Shown here: piece after piece, positions 45,601 to 54,152 of the stretch
How positions within the stretch are numbered: the stretch's first letter is position 1
Layout of the letters: each line of letters starts with the position of its first letter
Origin: Niastella sp. OAS944
GTDB lineage: Bacteria; Bacteroidota; Bacteroidia; Chitinophagales; Chitinophagaceae
NCBI GenBank assembly: GCA_024809215.1
Contig: JANUBW010000005.1
Coordinates: 372,001 to 436,000 of the forward strand
Length of the DNA stretch: 64,000 nucleotides
Direction of reading: 5' to 3'
Notes under the pieces: generated by a model
Seen by the model: the letters and a program-made list of their open reading frames with translations, nothing else
Databases searched by the model: none
What the model was told of the DNA's origin: nothing
Program-made: the position numbers and the translations under genes

Positions 45601-46172
45601 TTATCGTCGTCGTTTATATTAAGTTCAAACAATCCCTCTTTATTGGTGGCAGTACCCCTGCTGGTGCCTTTTATTTGAATGTTGGCGCTAACGATAACGT
45701 TACCATCTTCTGCTACCACCTTACCCGTAAGTTTTCCCGGCGGTGGGGCTGTCAGCGCTTCATAGCCCGTATTTTCATCAAACAAGGCATTATCACTGGC
45801 GGCAAGGCTTTGCACCGTTGTCGTATTATTTAAAAAGATATAGCCATTCTTATCCATTTCGTAGCTGATGTGCAATGGCGTAAGCACCTGGCCCAGAAAA
45901 TCGGCCAGCGGTTTATCTTTCACACTAATGGTAATACGGCGGTCGCTTTGAATGATCTCCCGGCTGTACAGGAATTTGGCGCCGGTCATTTTGCTTACAT
46001 CTTTGAGTACCGATTTCAGCTCTTTGTTTGACACTGAAATGGTTACATTTTTGGCCAGCACATCCTGTGCAGTGGTTACTTTGGCAAGGCTACAAAACGA
46101 GGTCAGCAACAGCAAGATCGGGATAGCAGATACTTTCATAATGGCAGTCACTAATGAAAAAATATTTTTCAT
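42660..46172 (-). CDS. SusC/RagA TonB-dependent transporter with N-terminal STN domain
   Basis: A 1170-residue outer-membrane transporter. After the signal peptide comes an STN (secretin/TonB short N-terminal) domain, about residues 40-115 (NVTISVSNKELKSVLKD), then a carboxypeptidase-regulatory-like domain (GKVVAEDGNVIVSANIQIKG), a plug with the SusC string VVIGYGTQKRKDVNSSI, and a barrel ending in TGGINVEF. The STN domain lets it signal through FecR to the ECF sigma factor encoded upstream. It imports xylo-oligosaccharides with SusD. The ATG at 46172 is used instead of a TTG three codons earlier. Confidence 0.96.
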   Translation of the reverse strand: MKNIFSLVTAIMKVSAIPILLLLTSFCSLAKVTTAQDVLAKNVTISVSNKELKSVLKDVSKMTGAKFLYSREIIQSDRRITISVKDKPLADFLGQVLTPLHISYEMDKNGYIFLNNTTTVQSLAASDNALFDENTGYEALTAPPPGKLTGKVVAEDGNVIVSANIQIKGTSRGTATNKEGLFELNINDDDKVLIISAVGYEKQEVTIGKETKFLFILKPQIANLDDVVVIGYGTQKRKDVNSSIVSIKAEDLKNLPQTGIDQMLQGKASGVTVTQNSGAPGGGVSVKIRGISTFGGTEPLYVIDGVPLNGNFNKDAISFVGDNESNMSALAYLNPSDILSVDILKDASATSIYGNQGANGVIIITTKKGKAGDGKITFDAYYGVASVSKYLDLLDLKGYASYKNSIADFIGQERQPQYNNVDLLGSGTDWQREIFKSSAVQNYQLALSGGKLGTTYYVSGNYYDQEGTIIGSGLKRKTIRVNIDNQIKPWLKLGINGTYGSTEQKITLTNNSNNSYGNVIAMAIQQSPDVPVKNIDGTYGGPSDITGLGAMSGGNPVAQATTWHTLLTKNKLQSNIYVQAIFLKDFSFRSDFGSDLNWNLSDAFMPTFTWGRSINELNTYKVQNGKTTYWNWRNVVNWQKRFKEHDLSVMIGQEAQKYMSNTTLSARSKFASNELYSLNLGDPTTASSSQNLAQNTQESYFSRIIYTYDNRYSFTANLRRDRTSKFAPGHQVGYFPGLSASWTVSNEDFFKQFETVNYLKLRAGYGEIGNQNVPNYVYGSALSPAFASSAAFGTGLGQYVSNYANPNVTWEHQAQTNFGIDLGIARQFEITVDVYNKISDKFLFAATYPTFTGTGIPNSGTAGIAAPYVNFGKMQNKGYDISFIYHTPKQSKIEWKSTLVFSHYKNIVKELNSQTSNITQVLSVNGNPPVTRTVVGQAVGLFYGYETAGLFQTPEQLYSSAIRSGNDRNAKNGTYLGDIQYRDQDKSGAIDGDDRVIIGNPNPKFTFGFTNNLSYKNFDATIFITGTYGNDIFNYTRVWGEGMSASSGNQMASVKDRWTFENTNTSMPRYANADPNENGGISNRFIEDGTYLRIQNITLGYNFSPLLQKRFKYISRIRAYVSVQNLYTFTDYSGYDPEVGPVNGNVFLSGIDLGRYPVPRTITGGINVEF

Positions 46173-46213
46173 AAATTGCAATCCTTGGTTTTAATAGTAA
46201 TTGAAATCAACGG

Positions 46214-46287
46214 CCTGTATCACACTGTGCAAATAGCAGATACAGGTATTAACCGGAGGCTTGTAATGGGCCAACATTACAGGCTTC
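46214..46287. promoter_or_regulatory. Leader-region hairpins upstream of the STN-SusC gene
   Basis: In the 353-base gap before the SusC start, cctgtatc (46214-46221) pairs with gatacagg (46239-46246), and aggcttgtaatg / cattacaggctt (about 46256-46287, two G-T pairs) forms a second stem. They lie 42-115 bases upstream of the start codon and could shape the 5' leader. Promoter elements are not recognised. Confidence 0.45.
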
Positions 46288-46367
46288 CTTTTTTATCCCT
46301 CTACGGGGAGGGAACTACAAGCAATAGTTAGAGGTTACATAAGAAGGTAATTTTGGTTACTTAATTA

Positions 46368-46430
46368 GTTTTTAGTTCTTAGTTTTTAGTTCTTAGTTTT
46401 TAGTTCTTAGTTTTTAGTTCTTAGTTTTTA
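46368..46430. repeat. Nine alternating GTTTTTA / GTTCTTA heptads
   Basis: Exact alternation gttttta, gttctta repeated from 46368 to 46430, so the array is also a 14-base dimer repeat. It is the most regular heptad array in the window and is the complement of the word at 2034 and 2840. It lies between the FecR and SusC genes. Confidence 0.9.
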
Positions 46431-46525
46431 GTTGGCAGCAGTTAGTCTGTCAGAGTATGGATCAACCTAATATCTTTAAGCCTTCTTTGTATTCATTAGC
46501 ACAATCACATTAGCTAATTATCACA

Positions 46526-47689
46526 TTAACCTTTACATCCTTTGGAACTAATCACCACGGTTCCATCAATCACTTCATACGTTGCATTAATGATCTTACA
46601 AATGATGCGCAGCTTTTCATAAAACGGCTCATTGCCCAGCGAGGCCGAAATGGTGCAGGAAGCCAGTACTTCATCGTCGAGCAGCATGGGTACACCATAC
46701 GCCGACTGTAAAGTCTTGAACACCTCAGTGGCGGGGGTATCGTCAAAATCAAAATTGTAAGTGGTTTGGTTTGCCAGCGCCGGTTTTTCGACCAGCGATT
46801 TATTCATTTGCGCATTCAAAATATCATAGATCACCTGTTGGTTGGGCGTTACCACCATTCCTTTTAAAGTAGTGGAACCGGCATCGGTACTGGTAAAGTT
46901 CTCACGTTTGAAAACAGATACTTTTCCTGTTTTCACCACCACACTGGCAGTTTCGGCTTTTGTATTTGCCTTTACATAAAAGCTGGTGCCTAATACTTTT
47001 GTTACAATGGTTTGGGTGTATACTATAAAAGGGCGCTCAGGGTTCCGGGTTATATTGAAAAAGGCATTGCCTTCAAGATAAACTTCTCTTTTGCCCGAAG
47101 AGAAATTGGCAGCATACGTAAGGCGGCTATTCTTTTCCAGTACTACTTCGCTTCCATCACTTAATACAATATGTTGCTCCGCATCTGAATTGTTATTGTA
47201 CTCAAAGCTTTTATGTTCTGTTTCCTGCATAAATGCTTTATAGGCATTGTTGTTTGAGGCAGGCAATGCTTTGTTCGAGAAGTACCAGTAAATACCGGCT
47301 ATCATCAACAAACAGGCGGCCATGCCCGCCACATAACGCGTACGATAAAAAAGAGGGATACCTTTCGAACCTTGCTGCTTACCGTCGTCGTTCCAGGTCT
47401 CCAGGTATCCGGGTTCTTCATTTGCGTACAATGGCGGATTTAAGGACAATATCTTTTCCTGAATACGATCTGCTTCGCTATTTATTTCCTGGCTGGTTAA
47501 CCTGTTGTTGTTTTGCGTTAGGGCTTCTATAATACCCTTGGCGGTGGCCACCCATTCGAGGCGGGCAGAGTTTTGGTCAATCCATTGGCTAAAGAAAGTG
47601 GCAGCGTCTTCATCTTTGTCAATGATCCATTTCCTGAACAACTCGCTGGCCAGTAAATCGTCTATGCTATTGAATTCCTGCTCTTTCAT
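46526..47689 (-). CDS. FecR family anti-sigma factor
   Basis: A 387-residue anti-sigma protein. The N-terminal cytoplasmic part (to about residue 108) should hold the sigma factor; one membrane helix follows (VAGMAACLLMIAGIYWYF, about 111-128). The periplasmic FecR domain (HIVLSDGSEVVLEKNSRLTY, EVYLEGNAFFNI) and a C-terminal DUF4974 domain (FDFDDTPATEVFKTLQSAYG) contact the STN domain of SusC. The gene lies between the ECF sigma and SusC genes, as in a regulated PUL. Confidence 0.95.
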   Translation of the reverse strand: MKEQEFNSIDDLLASELFRKWIIDKDEDAATFFSQWIDQNSARLEWVATAKGIIEALTQNNNRLTSQEINSEADRIQEKILSLNPPLYANEEPGYLETWNDDGKQQGSKGIPLFYRTRYVAGMAACLLMIAGIYWYFSNKALPASNNNAYKAFMQETEHKSFEYNNNSDAEQHIVLSDGSEVVLEKNSRLTYAANFSSGKREVYLEGNAFFNITRNPERPFIVYTQTIVTKVLGTSFYVKANTKAETASVVVKTGKVSVFKRENFTSTDAGSTTLKGMVVTPNQQVIYDILNAQMNKSLVEKPALANQTTYNFDFDDTPATEVFKTLQSAYGVPMLLDDEVLASCTISASLGNEPFYEKLRIICKIINATYEVIDGTVVISSKGCKG

Positions 47690-47778
47690 GTGTATAGGTT
47701 AAAAAGCTATCTCTTTCTAACCTATACACATGGATTAGGAATATCTACTGTAGTATTTGAAACTTTTTTTAAAAAATC

Positions 47779-47958
47779 TCAAAAACCAAGCGCCAAGAAC
47801 CAAAAAATAAATCTCAAATTCCAAGTTCCAAGAACCAAATAAATTCCAAGCTCCAAATCTCAAATTCCAAAAGCCTGCTAAAAAGCTTTTGGGATTTGTT
47901 TGGCTTTTGAGATTTTGTATTAATTATTTGGATCTTGTGATTTGCAATTTGGAATTTC
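47779..47958. repeat. Fold-back heptad repeat (CCAAGAA / TTGGAAT arms), copy B
   Basis: The left arm (about 47779-47870) and right arm (about 47888-47958) are imperfect complements built of 7-base steps. It is very similar to the 12566-12775 copy, including the string caaattccaagttcca, and to bases 1-102. The right arm ends 3 bases before the stop codon of the sigma gene. It separates the sigma and anti-sigma genes by 272 bp, an unusually long spacer for such a pair. Confidence 0.88.
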
Positions 47959-47961
47959 CAG

Positions 47962-48564
47962 TTACAACTGGCTTAAAACCAACAACAAAATTGATATAGC
48001 AACAGTAGGCTTAAAGTATTGCCCCGTGCTGTTTCGCAGTTTATTAAGGGCGTCGTGCAAGAGGTTGTATACCGACTGACGGTTTAGTTGCATAATGTCG
48101 GCAATGTCGGCGGGGCTGGCATTGAGATAGAAGCGTAAGTAAATGATCTCCTGTTGGCGTTTAGAGAGCTGAAGAATGCATTGTTTTATTTTATAGGCAA
48201 GGGCTGTTTTTTGTTCCTGCTGAATGATCTGATCATCGGGCGTGGCGCAGGTATCGGTAAAGTCAAGAAAACCAATTCCCTCTGTGTTGTTGGTTTTAAA
48301 AAGGGCCCTTTCTAACCGGCGGCGTAAAGCCTTCATCAGGTAATGTTCTACCGAAGCAGTTTCATTTATGGCATGCCGCCGTTGCCAGATGTACAGGAAC
48401 ATATCCTGTATGCAATCCTTCACCTGCGATGCATCGCGGGTAAATTTACAGCCATATTGATAAAGTAAATTGTAATGTCTTTTAACGAGCGCATCAAGCG
48501 CCAGGTGGTCACCGGGCAGCATATGTATCCACAGTTCTTCACTGGTAAATTCGGAATATCTCAT
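47962..48564 (-). CDS. ECF RNA polymerase sigma-70 factor
   Basis: A 200-residue ECF sigma factor. Region 2 (LDALVKRHYNLLYQYGCKF, VKDCIQDMFLYIWQRR) binds the -10 element and core; region 4 (LSKRQQEIIYLRFYLNASPADIADIM...LHDALNKLR) holds the -35-reading helix-turn-helix. The last 14 residues are hydrophobic (TVAISILLLVLSQL), a tail that could attach the protein to the membrane near FecR. It should switch on the xylan locus when FecR releases it. It is the first gene of the minus-strand locus. Confidence 0.95.
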   Translation of the reverse strand: MRYSEFTSEELWIHMLPGDHLALDALVKRHYNLLYQYGCKFTRDASQVKDCIQDMFLYIWQRRHAINETASVEHYLMKALRRRLERALFKTNNTEGIGFLDFTDTCATPDDQIIQQEQKTALAYKIKQCILQLSKRQQEIIYLRFYLNASPADIADIMQLNRQSVYNLLHDALNKLRNSTGQYFKPTVAISILLLVLSQL

Positions 48565-48647
48565 TATGGCAGCAGATCGTTGGTTGGGTTATCGGGAACA
48601 GTCGTTAATTTTTCCGATAACTAAAATAGGAAAAGATTTTAATTTTA

Positions 48648-48661
48648 TGTAAACGATTACA
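48648..48661. promoter_or_regulatory. cre/LacI-type operator-like palindrome upstream of the sigma gene
   Basis: tgtaaacgattaca fits the 14-base pattern TGWAANCGNTNWCA used by LacI/CcpA-type regulators. It is 84 bases upstream of the sigma factor start codon. No LacI-family gene is in the window. Confidence 0.4.
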
Positions 48662-48694
48662 ATCCTTTTTTTATAAGCACTATTCCTTGAGAGA

Positions 48695-49162
48695 TCAACT
48701 TGCTTTCTTTTTCAATAATTTAAAGCAGGCGCCCTGGGCATCGGGATTGTCTTCCAGCATAGGATGTAGCTGATTCCAGGTGGTTACAATATGGTTGCTG
48801 TCTTTATGCAGGCTGAACAAAACATCGCCGGGTTTAAAATCATGCGACCCGTCGAGGTATTTGTTATAAACAACATCCACGCGCGACGAATCGCCCGACA
48901 GCGTGGTGAGTAATTTTATATAAGTTGTAAGTCCGGTTATTTCCAATGTACCAAAACAGGTATCGTTCTTTTGTTCCTTAGAAACCGTTAACTCCCACTC
49001 CATGATCTTATTGATGCCGGTAGCAGTGGGCACCGGATCTTCATGAAAAGCATAATCCCCTACCCAGTCAGAGCAATGAACAAAGGTGTTTGTCTTTGAA
49101 CAGGAGTACAGCAAAATGATAAGTAAGCATACAGGTACGCTAATACGTAGCACTATTTTCAT
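48695..49162 (-). CDS. Small secreted lipoprotein, DUF5991-like
   Basis: A 155-residue lipoprotein (lipobox LLYSC, Cys about residue 21). The body has WVGDYAFHEDPVP, IMEWELTVSKEQ and DVLFSLHKDSNHIVTTW, reminiscent of small Bacteroidota lipoproteins annotated DUF5991. It has two further Cys (DTCFG, GACF) that might form a disulfide. It precedes the sigma factor gene by 130 bp on the same strand, but a role in the xylan locus is not evident. Confidence 0.65.
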   Translation of the reverse strand: MKIVLRISVPVCLLIILLYSCSKTNTFVHCSDWVGDYAFHEDPVPTATGINKIMEWELTVSKEQKNDTCFGTLEITGLTTYIKLLTTLSGDSSRVDVVYNKYLDGSHDFKPGDVLFSLHKDSNHIVTTWNQLHPMLEDNPDAQGACFKLLKKKAS

Positions 49163-49431
49163 AGAAACAGTTTCTAATTTAATTCCAGATTTAATCTTGT
49201 TGCCTTTCTGATCACAGCTAATAGCTGTAACTATTCACCCAATACGGTGGTAGAGGTTATTGCCCAGGGGGCTGTCAGATTATTGAAAGGATTGGAGCAA
49301 TTGTGTTGTTCGGGCAGCAAGTTCATAATTTCCGGGATAACTGAGCGGTGGTTTTCGTTGTTGTGAATAAAAAAACAGACCAACGTACCGATACTTTCGA
49401 TTTTTAGACACCAAGACAATTGCAATAAAGC

Positions 49432-49485
49432 ATGATATATATCATAAAATAATCCATTTGAAAAATGCAAGCGGAAACGTTTCCG
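49432..49485. promoter_or_regulatory. Two palindromes upstream of the second SusC gene
   Basis: atgatatatatcat (49432-49445) and cggaaacgtttccg (49472-49485) are both perfect 14-base palindromes. The second has the central ACGT with flanking GGAA/TTCC expected for a LacI-type operator. They are 77-130 bases before the SusC start. The rest of the 399-base gap shows no gene; a short minus-strand frame there has no coding character. Confidence 0.5.
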
Positions 49486-49561
49486 TAAATAAAATGTATA
49501 ATATATATAAAACTCGCTTAAAATTACTGTCTTGCTTTAATACCTCAACAAAACTATTGCT

Positions 49562-52500
49562 ATGCGTAATGCCAAACTAACGATTGCCTTGTTGGTAATG
49601 AGCTGGTGTACTGTTGCGTTTGCACAAAACAAACAGTTTACCGGAAAAGTTACCAATCCACAACAAAATCCCCTGGCGGGTGTCACTGTTCAGATCAAGA
49701 ATAGTAAAACGGTTACAGCTACAGCCAGCGATGGCTCATTCACTATTTCAGCACCCGGCGATAAAGTGGTGCTTGTATTTTCCTCTGTTGGTTTTGAAAA
49801 AAAAGAACTGCTGGCCACGGCCGGTGTTCCTGTTGAATTACAGCTAAAAGAAGAAGCACAAGGACTTTCTGACGTTGTTGTAGTTGGGTATGGCACCCAG
49901 CGAAAAACAGAATTAACTGGCGCCGTATCATCCATACGCAGTGAAAAGCTGCGCGAAATGCCTGTTGTAAGTGTTGAACAGGCCGTATCGGGCCGGCTGG
50001 CGGGTGTACAGGTGCAACAAACATCCGGACAACCGGGCGCTGGCATCAGCGTACGTGTTCGTGGTGTTTCGTCTATAGCCGGCGGTAATGAGCCGTTATA
50101 TGTTATAGATGGATTACCGCAGTTCAATGATGATGTACGCGGCGCAAACGGGTTGGCTACCATCAACCCGTCTGACATAGAATCTATTGAAGTACTGAAA
50201 GATGCTTCTGCCACCGCCATCTATGGTTCACGCGGCGCCAATGGCGTTGTAATGATAACTACGCGATCGGGCCGGGCGGGGCAATCGCGCATTGTATTTG
50301 AAAGCTCAGCCGGTGTTCAAAAAATACGTAAGAAACTGGAGCTGATGAATGCCGAGGAGTATGTTGATTTTGCAAAAAGATATTATACTAACTCCGGGAT
50401 TGGTTTTCCTGCCGCACTTGCCAACTGGACGCCGGGTATTGATACCGACTGGCAGGATGAAGTTTTTCGCACAGGATTACTTAACAACAACAACCTAAGC
50501 ATTTCCGGTGGAAATGAGAAAACGCGTTACTATATCTCTACCGGTTTTACTACTCAACAGGGTATTGTACGTAACAGTGGTTACAAACGGGGATCTCTTC
50601 GTTTGAATTTCGACAGTAAAGTGAGTGACCGCTTTTCCATACAGTCACGCATGACCGTTTCGCGTGCCGTACAAAATGGCTTCTCCCCTTCTGTTGGCGA
50701 CAATACCCGCAATTTTGGCAAATCCGGTATCGGCTCAATAATGCGTGCAGTGCCTACCGCACCTATAAAGAATGACGATGGCACGTATGCAGATGTAACT
50801 CCCTTTACCTTTAACGGTATAGATGCGGAGAATCCGGTAGCCATGGCCGATGAAGTACTTGACCGCAACGCCACTACCCGCGTACAGGGTGGTGTTGACT
50901 TTAAGACAATTATAATAAAAGGTTTAACGAACACTACGCGGCTGTCGGGGGATTTTTATCATATTCGCCGCGACCTGTATTTTCCACGCATCTTACCACG
51001 TTTGGGTAACAATATTGGTTCAGCAGAGCTGGGCAATTACGATAAAACTTCCTTACTGGCCGAAGACTTTCTGGAATACAAATACAACCTTTCGCCTCTA
51101 TCATATATAGAAGCTATTGGCGGGGTATCTCTTCAAAAAGAAAGACTTAACACCATCGATCTGGCTGCCGCCGGTTTTGGCACCGATCAGTTAAAGAATT
51201 ATAATTTCAACTCGGCCAACTCGGTAAGCAAACCGCTTACTAACGTAATAGAAAACACGATAGTGAGTGCTTTTGCCCGCGTTCGGCTGAACCTGAAAGA
51301 TAAATACATGTTTGCCGCAAGCATTCGGCGTGATGGCGCTTCGGTATTTGCCGAAAATAACAAGTACGGTGTATTCCCTTCCGTATCGGCGGCCTGGCGC
51401 ATTTCAGAAGAAGCGTTTCTTCAAGATGTTTCCTGGCTATCGAGCCTGAAGCTGCGCGCCAGCTGGGGACAAGCGGGCAACCCGGCCATTAAACCATATC
51501 AGTCATTACTGCTAGGGCAAACCGTAAATACCGGTCAGGGTGCGGGAACAGGTTTATCAGTTGGGTTAGCGCCTACTTTCCCCAACCCCAACCTGAAATG
51601 GGAAACCACCGCCCAAACCGATGTTGGGTTTGACGCCAGTTTCCTAAACGATAAGATCCGCCTCACGTTTGATTATTATGTGAAGAAAACAACCGATCTG
51701 CTGGCACTGGTGCAATTACCGCCAACCGCAGGTGTTGGTGCCGGTATTGGTTCGGGCCCCGGACAAATCATCGACAACGTTGGTGAAGTGCAGAACAAAG
51801 GCTGGGAATTTACCCTGGGTACCAACCTGGTGAACAATAGCGACTGGACAGTAGCTATAGACGTGAACCTTTCGCAAAACAAGAACAAAGTAACCAAAAC
51901 AAAAGACGGGAAAGATATACCAACCATTGCCGGCGGCAACGATGCCTCTGGCTCAAACAGTATCATTCGCCCCGGGGAACCGCTGTCGGCCTTTTACGGA
52001 CCTAAATTTATTGGTTTAGATAAAGACGGATATGCCTTATATGAAAACCTGAATGGCGATAAAGATAACAATGGCCGCGACGTTATAAATGCAACAGACA
52101 ACCAGATCATAGGCAGTCCCTACCCCGACCTGTACTATGGTATTAACCCAACCATCAGGTATAAACGGTTTACTTTATCATCGGTATGGGCCGGTGTTAG
52201 CGGGTCTAAGATAAATAATGCCGGTTTGTTTGACCTAACCTCGCCTACGGTTGAGAATCAGTTCAATAAACTTAAAGTAGCGAATGATTTTTATCCAAGG
52301 CCAGAAACCAAAGTGGCATTATATCATTTCCGCAGCGATCGCTATATGGAGAATGGTTCGTTCTTCAGACTGCGTAACATTCGGTTGGATTATAACATAG
52401 AGTTGAAAAGCAAAACCATCAAGAATCTGAATGTATATGTAAGCGCACAGAACCTGCTCACCTTTACCGATTATTCAGGTTACGACCCCGAAGTAAACAC

Positions 52501-52591
52501 CTTTAATGGCAATGATAGAAGACAGGGTGTTGACTTAGGATCATATCCTTCTGCTAAGACATACAATTTTGGTTTGGGAATAACCTTTTAA
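49562..52591 (+). CDS. SusC/RagA TonB-dependent transporter (no STN domain)
   Basis: A 1009-residue outer-membrane transporter. Signal peptide ends TVAFAQ; then a carboxypeptidase-like domain (GKVTNPQQNPLAGVTVQIKN), the plug with VVVVGYGTQRKTELTGAV and SVRVRGVSSIAGGNEPLYVIDG, and a barrel ending in FGLGITF. It lacks the STN domain of the other SusC, so it does not signal to an anti-sigma factor; control may instead act at the palindromes upstream. The substrate is unknown because no hydrolase follows. Confidence 0.96.
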   Translation: MRNAKLTIALLVMSWCTVAFAQNKQFTGKVTNPQQNPLAGVTVQIKNSKTVTATASDGSFTISAPGDKVVLVFSSVGFEKKELLATAGVPVELQLKEEAQGLSDVVVVGYGTQRKTELTGAVSSIRSEKLREMPVVSVEQAVSGRLAGVQVQQTSGQPGAGISVRVRGVSSIAGGNEPLYVIDGLPQFNDDVRGANGLATINPSDIESIEVLKDASATAIYGSRGANGVVMITTRSGRAGQSRIVFESSAGVQKIRKKLELMNAEEYVDFAKRYYTNSGIGFPAALANWTPGIDTDWQDEVFRTGLLNNNNLSISGGNEKTRYYISTGFTTQQGIVRNSGYKRGSLRLNFDSKVSDRFSIQSRMTVSRAVQNGFSPSVGDNTRNFGKSGIGSIMRAVPTAPIKNDDGTYADVTPFTFNGIDAENPVAMADEVLDRNATTRVQGGVDFKTIIIKGLTNTTRLSGDFYHIRRDLYFPRILPRLGNNIGSAELGNYDKTSLLAEDFLEYKYNLSPLSYIEAIGGVSLQKERLNTIDLAAAGFGTDQLKNYNFNSANSVSKPLTNVIENTIVSAFARVRLNLKDKYMFAASIRRDGASVFAENNKYGVFPSVSAAWRISEEAFLQDVSWLSSLKLRASWGQAGNPAIKPYQSLLLGQTVNTGQGAGTGLSVGLAPTFPNPNLKWETTAQTDVGFDASFLNDKIRLTFDYYVKKTTDLLALVQLPPTAGVGAGIGSGPGQIIDNVGEVQNKGWEFTLGTNLVNNSDWTVAIDVNLSQNKNKVTKTKDGKDIPTIAGGNDASGSNSIIRPGEPLSAFYGPKFIGLDKDGYALYENLNGDKDNNGRDVINATDNQIIGSPYPDLYYGINPTIRYKRFTLSSVWAGVSGSKINNAGLFDLTSPTVENQFNKLKVANDFYPRPETKVALYHFRSDRYMENGSFFRLRNIRLDYNIELKSKTIKNLNVYVSAQNLLTFTDYSGYDPEVNTFNGNDRRQGVDLGSYPSAKTYNFGLGITF

Positions 52592-52602
52592 AAGCATCAA
52601 CT

Positions 52603-54072
52603 ATGAAATTTAAAATATTATATATCCTTCTTGCAGTTACAATAGTAACAAGTTGCAAGAAGCTATTGGAAGAAGAGCCCAAAGCAACAGCTACGTTGGG
52701 CGAACTTGATCCTACAACACTCGATCAAACAGTAATTGGGGTGTATGAGCCGCTCACCCGCAGCCGTGGCCGGCTATGGGAATCAACTGTGGGGCTTGGG
52801 CTTGAGCTGATGAGTGAATATGCCGACGGCGGTTCAACCCAATCAAACTGGAGTAATTACAATAATGTAATGAACCAGCCCAACAGCTTTGCACAAAGCT
52901 GGACAACCCTGTACGAGGCTATTGGCCGCGCCAATAATTTAATATTTAATCTGAATAAAAATACCACGCTCAGCGATGCGGTTAAAAAGAAAGCATACGG
53001 CGAAGCTTATTTCGTACGGGGCTATTGTTATTATTTTGCCGTTCGGGTATGGGGTAAGGTACCATTGAGATTACAACCCATTGTAAACACCAATGATGTA
53101 GCGCTGGCGCTTTCACCCGTGAACGTTATTTATGATTCCGTTATTGCCGACCTTAAGTATGCCGAAACAGCACTGCCCAATACCACCACTTCACCGGGCC
53201 GGGCAACGGCAGGAGCCGCCAAAACAGCACTGGCAGATGTTTATCTTACCCTGGGCCAGTATACAAACGCCCGCGATAAGGCCAAAGAAGTGATGGATAA
53301 AAAGGCTACCTATGGTTACGACCTGGAGCCTTCCCTGGCAACCGTTTATTCGCCTACGTTAGCTACTAACAAAGAAGATGTATTTTCTTTAAAGTTCTCG
53401 CAGATCGTTGATAAGGGCGCCTTCATGGCCTCCTACTGGGCCGACTCAAGAGCCAAGGCAGCCGGTTATTCAGTAAGCGGCAATAAATTCGGCGGCATTA
53501 TTTCCATTGCGCCGTTGATAAAAAACTGGGACGATAACGACCTGCGTAAAAAGTTCAGTACTTACAGCAGTTATTTGATCAATGGCGTCGTAACCGCTGC
53601 TGAAATAGAAAATGATATATATGATCTGCGTATGGGTAAATACAAAGACCCCGATGCACCTATTGACACCGGTAATGGCAACGACTTTTACCTGTACCGT
53701 TTTGCCGATGTATTATTGATCTTTGCAGAAGCAGAAAACAAAGTAAACGGCCCCACTGATGCTGCATACAATGCCATTAACCAGGTACGCCGGCGTGCTT
53801 ATGGTGTGCCCATCAATACACCCAGTGCAACAGCCGATCTTCCGGCAGGTTTAAGCGGCGCCGCATTTGACGATATGGTGTTTCGTGAAAGAGGATATGA
53901 ATTTATTGGCGAATGCAAACGCTGGTTCGATATGGTTAGAACCAATCGCGTTGCCCAAACCATCACTGGCGTTAATGCAGTGATCAAAATCCCTAGTCGC
54001 AAACCGGTGCCTAGTAAGTTTATATTTGGTTTGCCAGATGTTGAATTACAAAACAACCCGCTTGCTAATTAA
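52603..54072 (+). CDS. SusD/RagB outer-membrane nutrient-binding lipoprotein
   Basis: A 489-residue SusD partner of the SusC before it (11-bp gap). Lipobox TIVTSC (Cys about residue 18). Helical repeats are seen in AIGRANNLIFNLNKN, AYGEAYFVRGYCYYFAVRVWG and AKTALADVYLTLGQYTNARD, and the C-terminal RagB part in YRFADVLLIFAEAENKVNG and RERGYEFIGECKRWFDMVR. The pair is complete but has no glycanase, surface protein or regulator attached. Confidence 0.96.
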   Translation: MKFKILYILLAVTIVTSCKKLLEEEPKATATLGELDPTTLDQTVIGVYEPLTRSRGRLWESTVGLGLELMSEYADGGSTQSNWSNYNNVMNQPNSFAQSWTTLYEAIGRANNLIFNLNKNTTLSDAVKKKAYGEAYFVRGYCYYFAVRVWGKVPLRLQPIVNTNDVALALSPVNVIYDSVIADLKYAETALPNTTTSPGRATAGAAKTALADVYLTLGQYTNARDKAKEVMDKKATYGYDLEPSLATVYSPTLATNKEDVFSLKFSQIVDKGAFMASYWADSRAKAAGYSVSGNKFGGIISIAPLIKNWDDNDLRKKFSTYSSYLINGVVTAAEIENDIYDLRMGKYKDPDAPIDTGNGNDFYLYRFADVLLIFAEAENKVNGPTDAAYNAINQVRRRAYGVPINTPSATADLPAGLSGAAFDDMVFRERGYEFIGECKRWFDMVRTNRVAQTITGVNAVIKIPSRKPVPSKFIFGLPDVELQNNPLAN

Positions 54073-54081
54073 TAGGTTTAT

Positions 54082-54148
54082 GAAGTAAGAGGTAAGAAGT
54101 AAGAGGTACGAAGTTCGCGAGCTTCATACCTCCTACTTCATACTTCAT
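54082..54148. repeat. Fold-back heptad repeat (GAAGTAA/GAGGTAA) between convergent genes
   Basis: Left arm: gaagtaa, gaggtaa, gaagtaa, gaggtac, gaagttc (54082-54116). Right arm: gcttcat, acctcct, acttcat, acttcat (54121-54148). The centre gaagttcgcgagcttc (54110-54125) is a near-palindrome. It occupies nearly the whole gap between SusD and the pirin-like gene, so it is probably their shared terminator. Same word as 8814-8935. Confidence 0.88.
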
Positions 54149-54152
54149 TTAC

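Noticed and set aside
49231..49470. 79-residue minus-strand frame upstream of the second SusC
   Set aside because: Cys/Asn/His-rich without a recognisable pattern, placed in the promoter region that holds the palindromes.
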